From: Linyphia triangularis
Lineage: Eukaryota > Arthropoda > Arachnida > Araneae > Linyphiidae
Length of the DNA stretch: 64,000 bases
Direction of reading: 5' to 3'
Assembly: GCA_963978545.1 (NCBI GenBank)
Contig: OZ021726.1
Span: forward strand, 32,522,459-32,586,458
Position numbers and translations under genes: made by a program. Under the pieces are notes generated by a model. That model had not been told where the DNA came from, ran no database searches, and saw only the letters and a program-made list of their open reading frames with translations. Shown in pieces: positions 38,109-51,400 of this stretch. How positions within the stretch are numbered: the stretch's first letter is position 1; each line of letters begins with the position of its first letter.

Positions 38109-40964
38109 GATGGAATAAATAAAAATATCCTTAATCTAAAATTGAGATGTTTTGTATGAGGAATATGTGCTTCGAAATGTTGCTTTCGTTTGCAAAAATT
38201 TGCTGTAGAAACATTAGAGATGTTACAACAAACATATAGCAAATAAATATTTTACACCAAACAAAAGCACTATTGTAATAAAAATAATTTAAGAAAGAAT
38301 ACTTTTAGTTTTCAAATTATGAAGGTTCACATGGTTAGACCTGTGAATGGCATCATGGTAAACATAGATAATCCATCTGAGTGAGAAGAATGAGGGATAG
38401 TTGATGATGGACTGAATAGGATCTTAAGCACATCTCATTGTGTAATCGTCTAGAAATTTGTACATGAGAAGCATATGTGTGAATTGGAAGACAATTTTAT
38501 TATTGGAAGCAACAAAACTATCCATTATTTTAAATCGAAATATGATCATTTTAAAAAGCTTTTTAATACAGAAATAGTTTTGCTTATGGTAAAATGTCTA
38601 TGTCTTAGTATTGTTGTAGCATATTATTTGCTTTTGAAAGAGATTTCTGAAAGCGAATGCTCAATTTCAACCTCATATTGAATTTACTTCACTTTACGCA
38701 GGCGAAAATTGAATAAATTATCGAAAAAGTATTTTAATTTTTTAATCGAGCATGTAATTAACTTTGAAATATAATAAAAGTTCATAATTAAGGACATCTT
38801 TATTTAGTAAAAAGAACCTATATTTAAACACGTCATGGAAGAGTAAAGTTGTAATCTTGCCAGATTGATCAAGATATCTATTAAAAAAAAAAGAAGGAAA
38901 AAAAAAAAAAAAAAAGATTGTGCAAACATAGGTTCAGTAAATCTCAAGTTAAAACTCCTTTCACTCCAATTCAAAGACCCAACTACAAAAAATAGGAATA
39001 AAATAATGTTCCTCATAATTTGCATAGATCATAACATTGATAGAAACATACCTGGAACAAACTGCAGTATTAGATATCATAGATATAAAAACTCCTCCTT
39101 CACTAATCAAGTAATAAAATGAATTTATATGTAATTAAAAATACCTCCCATGTTTATAACACTTTCTTTTGACAGAGACTTTATTTTTGGAATTTAGTCA
39201 AACTCTTTTCCCGTATAATCTGTGCTGACGAGTTTATGTTTGGCTGAACTCTTAATTAATTATACGAAACAAACACATATAACTACTTAAAAATGAAGTC
39301 TAAACATACCAATTTAAGGCAGCGCACAAAAAAGTATTTTATTCATGGAATATATAAGGACGAGAAATATAAAAATTAAAAAGTAGAAAATAACTACTCC
39401 ACTTCTTTATTACGCGCTAAAAGTAGTAAAATATTAGCATATTGGGTTGGTTCTAAACAAACTTCCAGACTGCAGAATACTTTATTTTTTTTATGTTCAA
39501 ACTAACATAGGATCATTATTATACATTGTGTCTTACCATTTTATTTTATAAGATGTTTTTTTTTTTTGTTTTTTTTTTTAATTTCTCATACATTCAGTTA
39601 AAATGTTGTTTTCAACGCTTTGTTCAATCTTGCTAATTTCATTAAAAAATTCGCAACAAACTGAAATTGTCTGCTAAAAATGTATCTACAATTATTTATA
39701 ATCCAACATTTAAAGGGTAAATATTAGAAATTTTTGTGGATACATTATTTAAAAAATGTATTTTAAGTTATTATATTTTGTATCTTAAAAATAGGACGGG
39801 AAACGTTTTAAAACTATGTTAAAACTATGTGATGAGTAAAAAAACAATCTATAAATTATTTAATTTTATAAGTTTTTTTAAATAATGTACTTATTTCAAA
39901 TAATAATTAATATTTTATGATAAACCTTTTATATATTTTTATTATAATGAGCAAAGAATATAAAATAAATTAAAATATCCTATTAACTTAAATCATTTGC
40001 ACAGTTTATTAAATATTTAATTAAATTATACCAGATACAATTATATTATTATTAAATTAGAAACCAAACTTAATTGACTATAACATGTTTTCTTGTTTTC
40101 TTATATTTCTCTGTATTACTTGTAAAACCATATTTTTAACACCAAATGTTTTCTCTGATATAAAATTATATAAAAAGATATAAAGTACATTCATTAAAAT
40201 CCCAAAGGGCAAACGTTATCCGAGAAAAATTTAGTTACTAAAAGTCCCATTCAAATTTCGTAATCATATTTTCTTTTATACATTCAAAGATTTAATAGAC
40301 AAAGACCAGACTGCAGCCTTAGGGAACAATTAGCAGGGAAAGTGTTGGTTAAATGAGTTCTGAAATTCTTTCGTAACTGCCAAGACCTTAAGTTACGAAA
40401 CTCAGACAAAAATCCAAATTTTATCGCAGACAGAAAAAGAAGAGAAATGAACCATTTAATTTTCTGAAAATGCATCACTGCATTTATCAAAGAAATTCAA
40501 GGACATAGTGTCTAGATAATAGCTGTAATCAAATTATAAGAAATTGAATTTTAAATTTTAGTGTATTCATGCATTTCTTTGTTAAAGTTAATCATATGTT
40601 ATACATTTTGCCTTCGGGATAACACTGCAGATATTTTTGATATCGTGCCATTAATACTTTTTAGTTTTAAAAAATGGTATTTAATAGCTATAATATGTAA
40701 ATAAAAGCAGCTGGTTAAAATTGCTAACAGGATAAGTTTCATTTTATAGCCTAAAGTAATTTAGTTATATAATAAATCCTGAATGAATTTAAAAGTTTAT
40801 TTATACCATAACAACTAACGTTGGTAATTTTTTTTTATATATTAACAATTAAAATTCCGAGAAAAAACAAGCGTTAAAAACATATATTCAATTTATAATT
40901 TTTTTTATTAATTTAAATAACTGCAAACTTGGAAGTATTCAGTTTATAAATTACATATATCAAA
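38109..40964. other. AT-rich spacer
   Basis: No gene is recognisable. It contains an A/G-rich run near 38880-38914, T runs near 39560, and a 10-bp hairpin TTTCGTAACT/AGTTACGAAA with a 12-base loop (40369-40378 with 40391-40400). The frame at 38475-38681 has an ATG but no family features. Confidence 0.5.
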
Positions 40965-41560
40965 ACACTTTATTTTCAAATACGACATTTAGTATCGTTG
41001 ATTATTCTTAATCAAATTAAATTTGTATTTATAAATAGTGTCCCAGTAAGTCATAACCTCTTTATTCATCAATTCATAAGTTACATAAAATAGACATAAT
41101 CTAGGTTAATGTGTATAAGAATGCTAACTTGCAAGTACATATTTTATTTATGTTTATTCATGCCAACACAGCACATCACCACATACTTGAAATTAGGTGA
41201 TAATAAAATTGTGTAGTTTCAATATATATGCTCATTAAAGGTAACAACATTGCAGCAGTAATTATTATAGTTAATATAAAAAACCCCAAAAATTATATTA
41301 TTTTATAGAATAAATTGATGATAGTGACATTGATGTTTTCAATTATATAATAGTTTAATTAAATATAGTTTGAAACTTATAAATATAAGTTTTAGGTTAC
41401 CTTTGTCAGTCTCAATTGCTGAATTTAGTGACTTTGACTGCTTTTTTTATTATTACACTTTATTTTCAAATGTAATATGACATTTATTGCCGCTAATTCT
41501 TAGTCAAATAAAAATTATTATATTCCTAGTGAGACATAACCTTCTTATTTGATATACAAA
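40965..41560. repeat. Diverged direct repeat pair, about 490 bp apart
   Basis: ACACTTTATTTTCAAATACG (from about 40965) and ACACTTTATTTTCAAATGTA (from about 41456) begin stretches of roughly 100 bp. These share GACATTTA, TTCTTA-TCAAAT and AGT-A-ACATAACCT-CTTATT-type blocks in order. Similarity fades on both sides, so this is a partial segmental duplication. Confidence 0.6.
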
Positions 41561-41825
41561 TAAATCTACTTTGGTGTAAAATTTAATATATTACATGATA
41601 TATTATAACCAATTTACACTCTTTTAAAACTCCGAAGTTACAAATTCTGTCAAAAATATGTGCAGCTTAATTTTTTATTTAAGAGCACTGGATTTATAAG
41701 ATCTATTAAATAGATAGATTACCATATTTTATTCGAAACAACTCTATTACGGTTACATTGTACAACAATTTGAGGATCAACGGAAATTACTAACTAGGAT
41801 CATATGAAAAATATGTATCGGAAAC

Positions 41826-43037
41826 TGGGGATACATGAATCTTAGGGATACTTGACCCAATGCCTTTTCTCGAAATTAGGAAGGTTTTATAAACTGGAAG
41901 TGGCATCACTTCTTACCCTTCAGTTATCTAACTACATGGTGAAAATGGTAACTGAATCTTAGTATCCGTTTTTAAACTATAAGACAAATTAAATTTTCAT
42001 ACTCCAAAAGTTGTATATTTGTGTTGTAAACGCTGATGAAAGAGTAAGACTTTTTTTAATTGATAAGTTTTTGGGGCATACTTTTAGCTACAATTACATT
42101 TATAATAGTGTTTTTCTAGTTAGTCACAAATGGTTGCATTTAAGGGTTATGCAGTAAATGTACAATTAGGGATACTTGACCCAAGACAGGAATGCTATTT
42201 GAATGAATTTATGCAGGTTTTATTAATTTTATGTTTCTTCTTTCAACATTTTGTTAAGTATGTAAGATGTTCAATTGATAAAAAGGTATTGTTATTGATA
42301 GATATTTTTGAAAGTTGTATGTAGTTTCCTGCCACCGACATGTTGCATGAGCTAACGGTATAATAATTCCCTCCACGTTGTTTTCACAGACTACAACCAT
42401 TAAGTGTATTAGTTTATTATCCCTTCAAAAGATATAATGTTCAATGCACAAATCGTCTGACGATACACAAACCTCACCAAATTCAGGCTATTCTTCATCC
42501 ACCTGTGTTTTCAATGAAAAATGATATAATAACAAATTTTGAGTTTTAATGTGAGTTTATATGTGCAGTTAAATAGTTATTATCTTATTCTTGAACTTAT
42601 GTAAGAACAGAAATAGCTTTAAAACTGCTAACATTTTAGATTTCTACTATACACCACATTAACATTATGTAGCTAATAAAAATTAAAAGTATTGTTCTCA
42701 TTGAACAAGAATAGAAAAGTATTTACCTTGGACTTATTAATAGGAGTTATGTTGTTATTATGTAAAAAGTGTTGCATTTATGATTAAAATTATACACTCC
42801 CAAATATATGACTTGGGTCAAGTATCCCTATATATTGGGATACTTGACCCATGTTGAAGGTTTTTATTATTTCATATTTTACCACTTTTACAATTAATAC
42901 TTCACAAAGATATTCATAAATATTGCGTAATACTTAATGAAGTATAAATAGACTGCATTTACACACCCATAAGTAATGTAAAATTAGAATTAAACACTCA
43001 AACCTAAGTATTGGATCAAGTTTTCCTAGTTCCCCCA
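41826..43037. mobile_element. Possible DNA element with GGGATACTTGACCCA repeats
   Basis: The 15-mer GGGATACTTGACCCA occurs exactly at 41845-41859, 42169-42183 and 42837-42851 on the plus strand and at 42814-42828 on the minus strand. The last two form a perfect 15-bp hairpin with an 8-base loop. The outer ends look like diverged inverted termini: TGGGGATACATGAATCTTAG from 41827, and on the minus strand from 43037 TGGGGGAACTAGGAAAACTT, running on into GATCCA. No transposase frame is readable in the 1.2 kb between. The repeats are certain; the element interpretation is inferred. Confidence 0.55.
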
Positions 43038-43289
43038 ATATAATGAAACAAAAACTCAAATATTGTTTCTTAAGGCATTTACAATTACGCCTTTTTAAAA
43101 ATGCATTGAAACTTTCTTATGTACAGCATTGTTCCTCAATAAAATGCCTTTTTAAATTCTTTTTTATTTGTTTAAAGTCAAATAGACTTTTCAACACCCA
43201 AATTTTGAGACACATTTTTAAATTTTCAAGCATAAACTCAATTTTGAGAGTTTACACCACTTTTCTTCCTATCCTCTTCCACCTTTTTT

Positions 43290-43620
43290 GGAAGTTTCAT
43301 TCCTTCTCTCTCCTTCTCCACAAAAGGAGCCAAATTTGTGGCGTCGCCAAGCGTTTTAATCTTATCAAATATTGGATTAGTTTGATCCTTTAATTTGCTT
43401 CTTTTGTGAAATGTGTGTGGGACGGGTAGAGAGCGATAAGTTGATGATGTGGAAAAAGCGCGAATGGTTACCAAGTGTTCAGGGGACTACTCGCAAATTT
43501 AAATATTGATCATTTATCGCTCTTTGCGAATGTCGCAACAATTTAGTTTTGGGTTGAATGGTTAAGAAATATGAAAAGTTTGGTTATTGCCCCACATCGT
43601 GCAGCTTATATTATTTTAGT
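43290..43620. promoter_or_regulatory. Candidate regulatory patch with paired GATA-type sites
   Basis: A mixed-base patch. AGAGCGATAA (43430-43439) and its exact complement TTATCGCTCT (43514-43523) form an inverted pair of GATAA cores 74 bp apart, and TTTAATCTTATC lies near 43355. A minus-strand frame (43238-43474, starting at TTG) has a protein-like composition but no ATG and no recognisable family, so coding is not excluded. Confidence 0.22.
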
Positions 43621-44304
43621 TACGAGTTAAAAATCGTAAGATAAATGGTTTTTTTAGGGAACCTTTCATTATTAGATTCAAATTTCAAAATAGTGAGGTA
43701 CTTATTTTTTATTAAATTGAGATTGAAATAAATGTCTAAATTAGAGTATTTTACATTTAATTTTATTTTATTAGATGCAAATTCAAAAATAAGGAATTTA
43801 ATAAATTAAATTATTGTTATATCTGCTTATAACGAAATCTTTTTCGGTAAAAAATTATCATTGATTACAAAAAAATAGTTTGTTTTATTCACGCCTTTAA
43901 ATTAAACAAAAAGAAAATCTTAGCAAAAAGTGCTATTTGAGATTTAAAAACAATTTTATAAATAATTAAGTCTCATGTTTTGCAGAATTCTCAATTTCAT
44001 GCTTTTCATTCTAAAACAGTTATTTTACATGATTGCAACATCTTGTGCAAAAACGCGTTTTTTTAAACCTTCATAAATGTAAGTACAGCCATTCATTTTA
44101 TCCCTTAAACCTTTGCTTCAAAACCACTAAATGGCCTAATACATTTTTAATAAGCTTCGAAAAGTATTAGTTCATTTAAAATAAATAGCGGAACTAGCCG
44201 CGAAAAACTAGAAGGAAAAAAAAAAGACAGAAGCTGTTATAAACAAAAGAAATGGTGAAACTGTAACTTACTTTTACTGAATTATTTAGCTATTAAAATT
44301 TAAA

Positions 44305-44665
44305 AGGCGCACACCTCATTTGCCCGATGTATATTCGTAATTTATTAATGCCGTTACGTTTAACGCAATTAACAGCGAGGTGTGATTGGTGGCCGCGACC
44401 GCGAACTGCACGGCGTTTCGTAAATTATTCACTCTAATGGCCGCTAATTTAGGTATAATCGCGGCTGGTTCTGTCACAGTGAACAACTGCCTTGCCTAAA
44501 TGGTCGCCGCGGACATTGTTTGCAAATATTTCCGCAATGTTTGCTATATACGACACCAGAATTAATGTCCCGACAACCTTTCCCAGGCCTCGTTTCGAAT
44601 TTTTCACTCCTGAGTTGCCATTTCGAACCATCGAATCCGACTGCATTAAAGAGATCGAGTCGAGC
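44305..44665. promoter_or_regulatory. CpG-rich candidate enhancer or conserved element
   Basis: This is the most GC- and CpG-rich patch in the window, sharply bounded by AT-rich DNA. It combines CpG clusters such as GGCCGCGACCGCGAACTGCA (44391-44410) with many TAAT/ATTA cores (TTTATTAATG, GCAATTAACAG, TCTAATGGCCGCTAATTTAG). Homeodomain-binding enhancers of developmental genes commonly look like this. A 65-codon minus-strand frame (44449-44646, true ATG) lies inside. It contains TLILVSYIANIAEIF, which slightly resembles a glutamate-receptor membrane segment, but its flanks do not fit, so I do not call a gene. Confidence 0.35.
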
Positions 44666-46019
44666 TGAGTTGTTTGGGTGCTGCTTCCCTCAAACTTAAT
44701 AGTGATTCCACTCCATTAATATTCCGCGAAAGGAAATGTTTGGTCAAGACAAAGGGGAATCAATTACTTGGAAGGAAAGGAAGTTGATGTGAAGGCAGGG
44801 TTTGGAACCTGTCTCCGAATGGATTTCGAAATCGAATGAACGCTCGCGTGTTATTGGTTTTCTAAGTGGTTCATTCGTAAACCGACTAGTCCTTGTCATA
44901 AACAGACTGGATTGCAGTGATTCAATCGCTGCACCTATTGATAAAGTGAAATGAATTGAACAAAGTTAATGTACCGTTCTTTGAAACACGGAAATGTTTT
45001 TTTTTTCTGGTTTTCTTGAGCAATAGTTTGGTTGATTAACGGTGCTCTAGGTTATCGACTTTGTTCTATGAAACGAGAGAAGATTACACGTTTTGAATGA
45101 GTTTAAAAGATTCATCCAGATAATGAGTGTAAAATTTTGGATTTTTCAGAGTATATTTTTTAACATATATCACTACTAATTTCATTTATCCAAATACTTT
45201 TAGAAATTATAAATACGACATTTTTTAACTGAAATCTGCTGTAATAAAAAGTTGTTTTAAGTTGTTATTTTGAGTGACTCACAGAAAATTATTTAAAATA
45301 AATTGTTACAATAGTTTTGAAAATTAAGAGTAAGCTATTTGCTTAAATTTATTACTAAAACGCTTATTAATAAGATATGATAAAATACAAATTGTGATTT
45401 AAAATGTCATTCATTAGTACAAATCAAGTAGAAATTCCAATTTTGATTTAAGTTTTTTAGAATTTGAGAATGATTAATCGTATTTGATGAATATTAAAAA
45501 AAAAATTCTTTCTTTGATCATTTTTTTATATTTATTATTATTTGAACAACCGTTGCAACTTGATAATCTATACCGAATAAAATGCATTTTCCTTTAATTA
45601 ATATTGTTATACATTGCTAAACTCATATGCTTAAAATAAATTAAAATTGTATCATCAACTTTCAACATATTTTTGATGTACTAAAGTAAATATTAGACAT
45701 TCTTTAATTGATGCAAAGTCAATGTTTCTCTTTTAGAAAAAGCCACTTACACTAAATGTTTGTACATCCCCTCCCCTTTACTTTTATATAAAAAAATTCA
45801 AGTGACATTTGCAATTATACTGTAAATATTTTTTTTTTTTTCTTATCGCTATGAACAAAATTTTGTTGTTTGGTTTAATCAAGCGTTTATTGTTTCCAAA
45901 AACTTTCGAACTAATGTCACTTTTCTCCTTTTATTTGAATATTATGTATACTTAATAGAAATTAATGATACTGGAAGGCATATTAGTTTTACTGCACTTG
46001 GGTCCACAATCACTGTACT

Positions 46020-46570
46020 TATTACTTCTGTTTTTGCTCTCGAATAGGTATTCCCTGGCGGTTTTGCAAAAAACTCTTATCAGTTCGCTTTTAGAAAAAG
46101 ATCGACAATGTTAAATTACCTAGAAAAAACTAATGATTCCAACAGGATTAGAAATCCAACGATTCATAACATTTTTAATCCCATCTGACTTCACCGCTAA
46201 CCTAGCGAAGTATTTTTTTTTCCCGTTTTCCAGAATGTTCCATAAATGTAGTCATTCATTTTTATTTTCCCGACAACTTTTCCACAACATTAGTTTTATT
46301 TATTTTCGCTGTGATAAACAAACATTTCAACTCGATGTCGAACGATTTCAGGGGAAACTGAGATTGAGAAAAGAGATAGGTAAACGACATCTGGCAACAC
46401 TGCGTTGTGGACACTTTTTTGTGCATCGCCGTTAGGGATTTACTCCTACTCTTCCACATTTTATGGCAATGTTGAAGAGGTGGATTTTAAATTTGCATCG
46501 ACAGTTATGTTCGTGGCTCTTTTTATGATGCAAATTAAAACATAATGATACGTATCATTAATATTTGTAT
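46020..46570. promoter_or_regulatory. Candidate regulatory patch with 18-bp palindrome
   Basis: A mixed-base patch holding GTGATAAACAAACATTT (forkhead-like), AAATTTGCATCG, GATGCAAATTAAAA (octamer) and the perfect 18-bp palindrome TAATGATACGTATCATTA (46543-46560). A 100-codon plus-strand frame with ATG (46133-46435) overlaps it but shows no domain, signal peptide or family motif, so I treat it as incidental. Confidence 0.25.
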
Positions 46571-46682
46571 GGGTACACATTATTTGTCATTTATTCTCGC
46601 GAGCTATTTAATATGGACATTTTATCTATCTTTCTTCACTATTTAGAATGCCTATAACCTTGATTATTTTAAAAACACACTA

Positions 46683-47525
46683 TTTATGTTCTATTACACA
46701 CTATTCAAGGACCAAATTGTTCACAAAGAGGAAATCATATGATATTAGATTTTACTTATGAATATTTAACACACTAACACTTTGAAATCATCTGTATTTC
46801 CACTCTATTTTCAAAGACCAAATTGAACACAAAGAGGAAATCATCTGATATTAGATTTTATTTATAAATATTTAAAACACTAACACTAAACATACACTAA
46901 ACTACACTAACAACACTAACATACATAAACACTCTAACACTAAACACACGTTTCCTCACTATTTTCAAAGACCTAATTGAACACAAAGAGGAAATCGTAT
47001 GATATTAGATTTTATTTATAAATATTTAAAACACTAACACTAAACATACACTAACACTAAACATACACTAAACTACACTAACAAAACTGAACATACACAA
47101 ACACTAACATAAACACACTAACACTAAACATACGTTTCCTCGCTATTTTCAAAGACCATATTGAACACAGAGAAGAAATCATATAATATATTTTATTTAT
47201 AATATTTAACACACTAACACTAAATATAACCATCTGTGTTTCCTCGCTATTTTTAAAGAGCAAATTGAACACAAAGTGGAAATCATATGATAATAGATTT
47301 TATTTATAATATTTAACACACTAACATTAAATATACACCATCTATGTTTCCTCACTATTTTCAAAGAGCAAATTTAACGCAAAGAGGGAAATCATATCAT
47401 ATTAGGTTTTGGATACATATACATTTAACACTCTAACACATATTTATATTTCTACAGAATTTTTAAGGACCAAACACAAAAGTTGAAATCACGTGAACAA
47501 GTTAGATTTTATTTGTGTGATTGTG
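46683..47525. repeat. Tandem array, 7 units of about 105 bp with nested expansion
   Basis: The block CACTATTTTCAAAGACCAAA, followed by TTGAACACAAAGAGGAAATC and then ATATGATATTAGATTTTATT, recurs seven times. GAACAC-type landmarks lie at 46720, 46825, 46979, 47163, 47268, 47376 and about 47473, giving spacings of 105, 154, 184, 105, 108 and 97. The two long intervals are lengthened by extra copies of the short motif CACTAACACTAAACATA, a repeat growing inside a repeat. No frame is maintained. Confidence 0.9.
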
Positions 47526-48353
47526 AAGTACTAATAATATAATAGTATAATTTAAATGTCAGTTTTGAATTAAATTGGAGTGACAAAATATTTCTTTTGT
47601 AGCAAACTTAGGAGGTAAAGTAAGAGAAGAAATAACCTTTTAAACTAATTACTTCATAGTACTTCTTACATTTATGGATTCAATTAAAATAAGATTGCAT
47701 TGTTTGGTTTTTGGCAGTAAATTCTGATTGTTTAGGTTGTTTGATTTCTCAGAAATTTTACTTTGTTTGTGAAATTAAAAAAAGGTAATACAATAATAAA
47801 AATTCATTCATTGTTTAAAGTATAAACTGAAATTAGATATATCAGCTTTAAAATAATCGATTAAAATACATTTCTTTAAATTTCGAACAGATAATAAACC
47901 AATTAAAGAAGAAAAATGTACTGTGAAATAATTAGTGATGCAACGTTATTTCGTAAATTCTCATTCCTCCCAATATCCAATTATGATAGATGATTACAAC
48001 ATTTGAAAGTGATTATAAATTAAATAATATTTAAAAACCCTTCCAAATATTTTTTTTATTTTTTTTAAACTCATTGTTGCTTTAAAATATTCAAACTTAT
48101 ATAAACACAATTATGTATCATTTGTATTAACACGATAACTAAATAGAACCTAAATTGCTCTAATCATGCATTCTGTGTATTTGAAAACTAAAAATATTTA
48201 AGTTCAACAGTCAAACGCTTTTCTCACTGCTTGATTTTTTTCTTTATTTTACCTCGTCTAGGTAAATTTTACTTAATAAATATTTTATGATATCCACTTA
48301 CTTTTTTTTATATAAATGTGTATTATTACAAATTAAGTGTGGAACCTTAAAAA

Positions 48354-48402
<49 letters not shown>

Positions 48403-51400
48403 GACAAATTTAAATTATTTATATGTGCTTCTTTTTTTGGACAGTATTAAATCATCTTTTAAAAATATGTTTATTAACAAATTTAGTTGTTTTTTATTCT
48501 AAAATTAAAGCAAATGTCCTAATTTTTTATTTTAAAAACGAAATGCTTTTATTTAATGCAGTTTATAAAAAAAAAAGACCTAAAATTTAAAAATGTTCTA
48601 AAAACTTAACTAATACTTTTCTTTCGAAATTTCAAAATATGTCTACAATCACATTATTTATGTTTGCTAATTTGTTTGGTTAAATTTCAAGCAATAGAAG
48701 CAGAAATATTTGGAAAGTAGTATTTCATTTTAACCCCCTACGTTTGCCCTTTAAAGATTAAAAAATTAGATATTCATATTTAAAAATATCGCATTCATCA
48801 CTACATAAATATACCCAACTTTATAACTCCAGTAAAAACAAGCTAACTAGTAAAAATGCTTAAACCTAACCAAAAAACCTTACTAAATTATAGAAATATA
48901 CCAGCTACTATCGAAATCCACCCAATGCTCATTCTCGAGCATTCTAAGAAAGTTTTCAGACAGTTCCAGTCCTTATTTTTCCGTTTCTCAATCCCCTGTG
49001 ATTGAACTCCTTTATTGGAGAATAATAAAGCCGAACTCTTCGTGCTTCTATCAGACATTCCTCTATTTCAATAAAAGTAATAGTTTCCCCTACGTCACAT
49101 CGCAAAGAAATTCCCTTTTTAGCCCTCAACGAAATTGCGCAATGTCATAAAGCTTGCTTGAAAATACAGAAGTCAACATAAGCAACCCAAGCAGAAATAA
49201 AACAAGGCTGACAGACTGAAAAGAACCAGATCTCATGTTTCTTTTAACTCATCGGATGTTAACATCATTGGAAAAACACTACCGCTGACCATGTAAAATA
49301 ATATATCATAACTGCCACAATGTGTTTCCTTGTACAGCATAACAGTGATCACATGGCATGATTAATTTTATTTCAATGCAAAAAGGTGAATTTATACTAT
49401 ATCTATAAGTTATTAAATGCATAAGAAGTAGAACTGACATGATATCGAAAATAAACTATTTAGTTCATATAAATATCTTTCCAAATTATCAAATTACACT
49501 CACTAATGACACTATTTTCTTAGAAAACTATCCTATATATATCCTTAGAAGACTATCCTATGTGAGAATAGTCCGAGGTCCCGTTAGCAAATTTTGGGAT
49601 AAACTCGTGTTGTTTATTTCAAAGATCATTAAATAAGTTATTTTTTTAGTGTTTCTATATTAAATTTCAAACTAAACCTACTCATAGATATTCAGTAGTT
49701 TTATTTTCCACCTCCAACAATTGGGCGTGGCACTTTCAGATTAAATTTGTAATGTGTTGAACCCAAAGAAAAATAATGTAGATGCAAGAAACAATGCAGT
49801 AATCTTAAGAAATTGCCCGATTATTTTTACATCAATTGGATTAGCTACATCTTTTACTATTAAACTCCTTTCAATCTTAGTATGTTGACAACTGAGTTCG
49901 AGAGCAATTCTCTTGATGGACTACATTAAAAAAACAAAATAAACAAACAATTAAGTTCATTTGTACAATTTCTATGTGAAGAACATTGCTATTGGAAAAA
50001 ATAAATACAAAAATACCCCCAAAAAACCTTATACATACAAGTAGTCGGCTTGGTGAGAAGGTAAAATTAACTGTGCATGTCAAATCAATTGCGTCCGTTA
50101 GAAGGTTAGCTTATAGGTATGCTAAATGATAGCGATAATCAGCACAATATCGCACCCTTGCTACAATTTTGACATAACTTTAAATTCTTTATTTTTGAGA
50201 AAAAGTGTATACATAATCATAAACTACATGTACTTCAATCGGTAAGAACGACTTAAGTCTACTTACCGACCCTTAAATTAAATTTGTAATACAGTCTTGT
50301 GCCGCTTCAAGTACATGCAGTCTGTGACTCTATGGACACTTTTAGTCAAAATGAGGAATTTTGAGGTGTGTCACATTTTAGCATGCGTGAAGTAATTCTT
50401 TCGAAAATACTTCGGAAAAAAAAGAAATCATCATAAAAACTACTCTCTTTTCAGCTGAAGACTAAAGCTCGTCCTTTTGTATACTGTACACGCACTAAGC
50501 AATTGAATTATCTTAATAACGGTAGACTGCAAAATTATGAAACTCTTTTCCCCTACAATCAAACAACCTTAGGAAAAGCAAAACCGAAATAAAAAAAAAA
50601 CCTTTATATATTCCGTACCTAGGCCATCGGAATGTCAAGTTTTCCTCCTTTCTTTACCATTTTAACCCGAAATAAGCCCAAGCGCCCATCACGAATCCGC
50701 ATCAAAACTCAAGAAATAACATTAAAAGAAGGTTTCTTAGTTGAGGTGGGGAGGAAAATCGCTATTTAGCCCGGAGGGACTAGTTAGTTTTTGAAGCGTC
50801 AGTTTTGCGTCTCTTGGAACATCCATTGATGTTGGGATTTTCTTTTTGTTTGTTTGTGCAGTAAAAACACAGCGGATCTAGTTTTTCCGAGAAGTATTAA
50901 CTGCAGTTGGTAGACTTAAGGTGAAGGTTTTTTTTTTATCCCCCGCCCGGTTAAGAGAATTGTTTTTATGTGAAGTTTAGATTGCCGAGATTGTTCCCGT
51001 CCAATCTGAGAACGGATAAGGGAGAGACATAAATGTAGTTGGAAATTATGATTTTAATGGATGCGCAGTAATGTTTGTGTATAGTATTTTATTAGTTGGA
51101 TTATGCGGCGTAGTTTTATAAGTATTAAGTAGAATTTTTTTTGTAGAGTTAGTTATTAATATTACGACTTCCGTTTCTAGTTTAGTTCTAGTTAAGTCCA
51201 ATTTCGTTGTCAAAGTACATATTTTCAAGAATAGAATTTTTTTTTTTTTTTTTGTAAGAATAGAGCAGGTTTTTTTTTTTATCTTGAAACTGTTATTTTG
51301 AAAATTAATGGTATATGTTATTTTGATAAATAATAATAAATAGTGGGAATCTTTTTTTATGAAATTAATGGGTCGATTTCAATGGAGAGTCTTTCAAAAT

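Noticed and set aside
43043..43393. 116-codon ATG frame on the plus strand
   Set aside because: Composition is dominated by Phe, Leu, Lys and Ser, as expected from random AT-rich DNA, and no family is recognisable.
44449..44646. Ionotropic glutamate receptor membrane segment (SYIANIA versus SYTANLA)
   Set aside because: Only a short string resembles the M3 motif; the residues on both sides do not fit, and the frame is closed by stops. Coincidence is more likely.
46133..46435. 100-codon ATG frame
   Set aside because: Its poly-Phe stretch comes from a T run; there is no domain, signal peptide or family motif, and it overlaps a motif-rich non-coding patch.
46683..47525. CRISPR-like array of regularly spaced repeats
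   Set aside because: The units are contiguous diverged tandem repeats without unique spacers, in a eukaryotic context.
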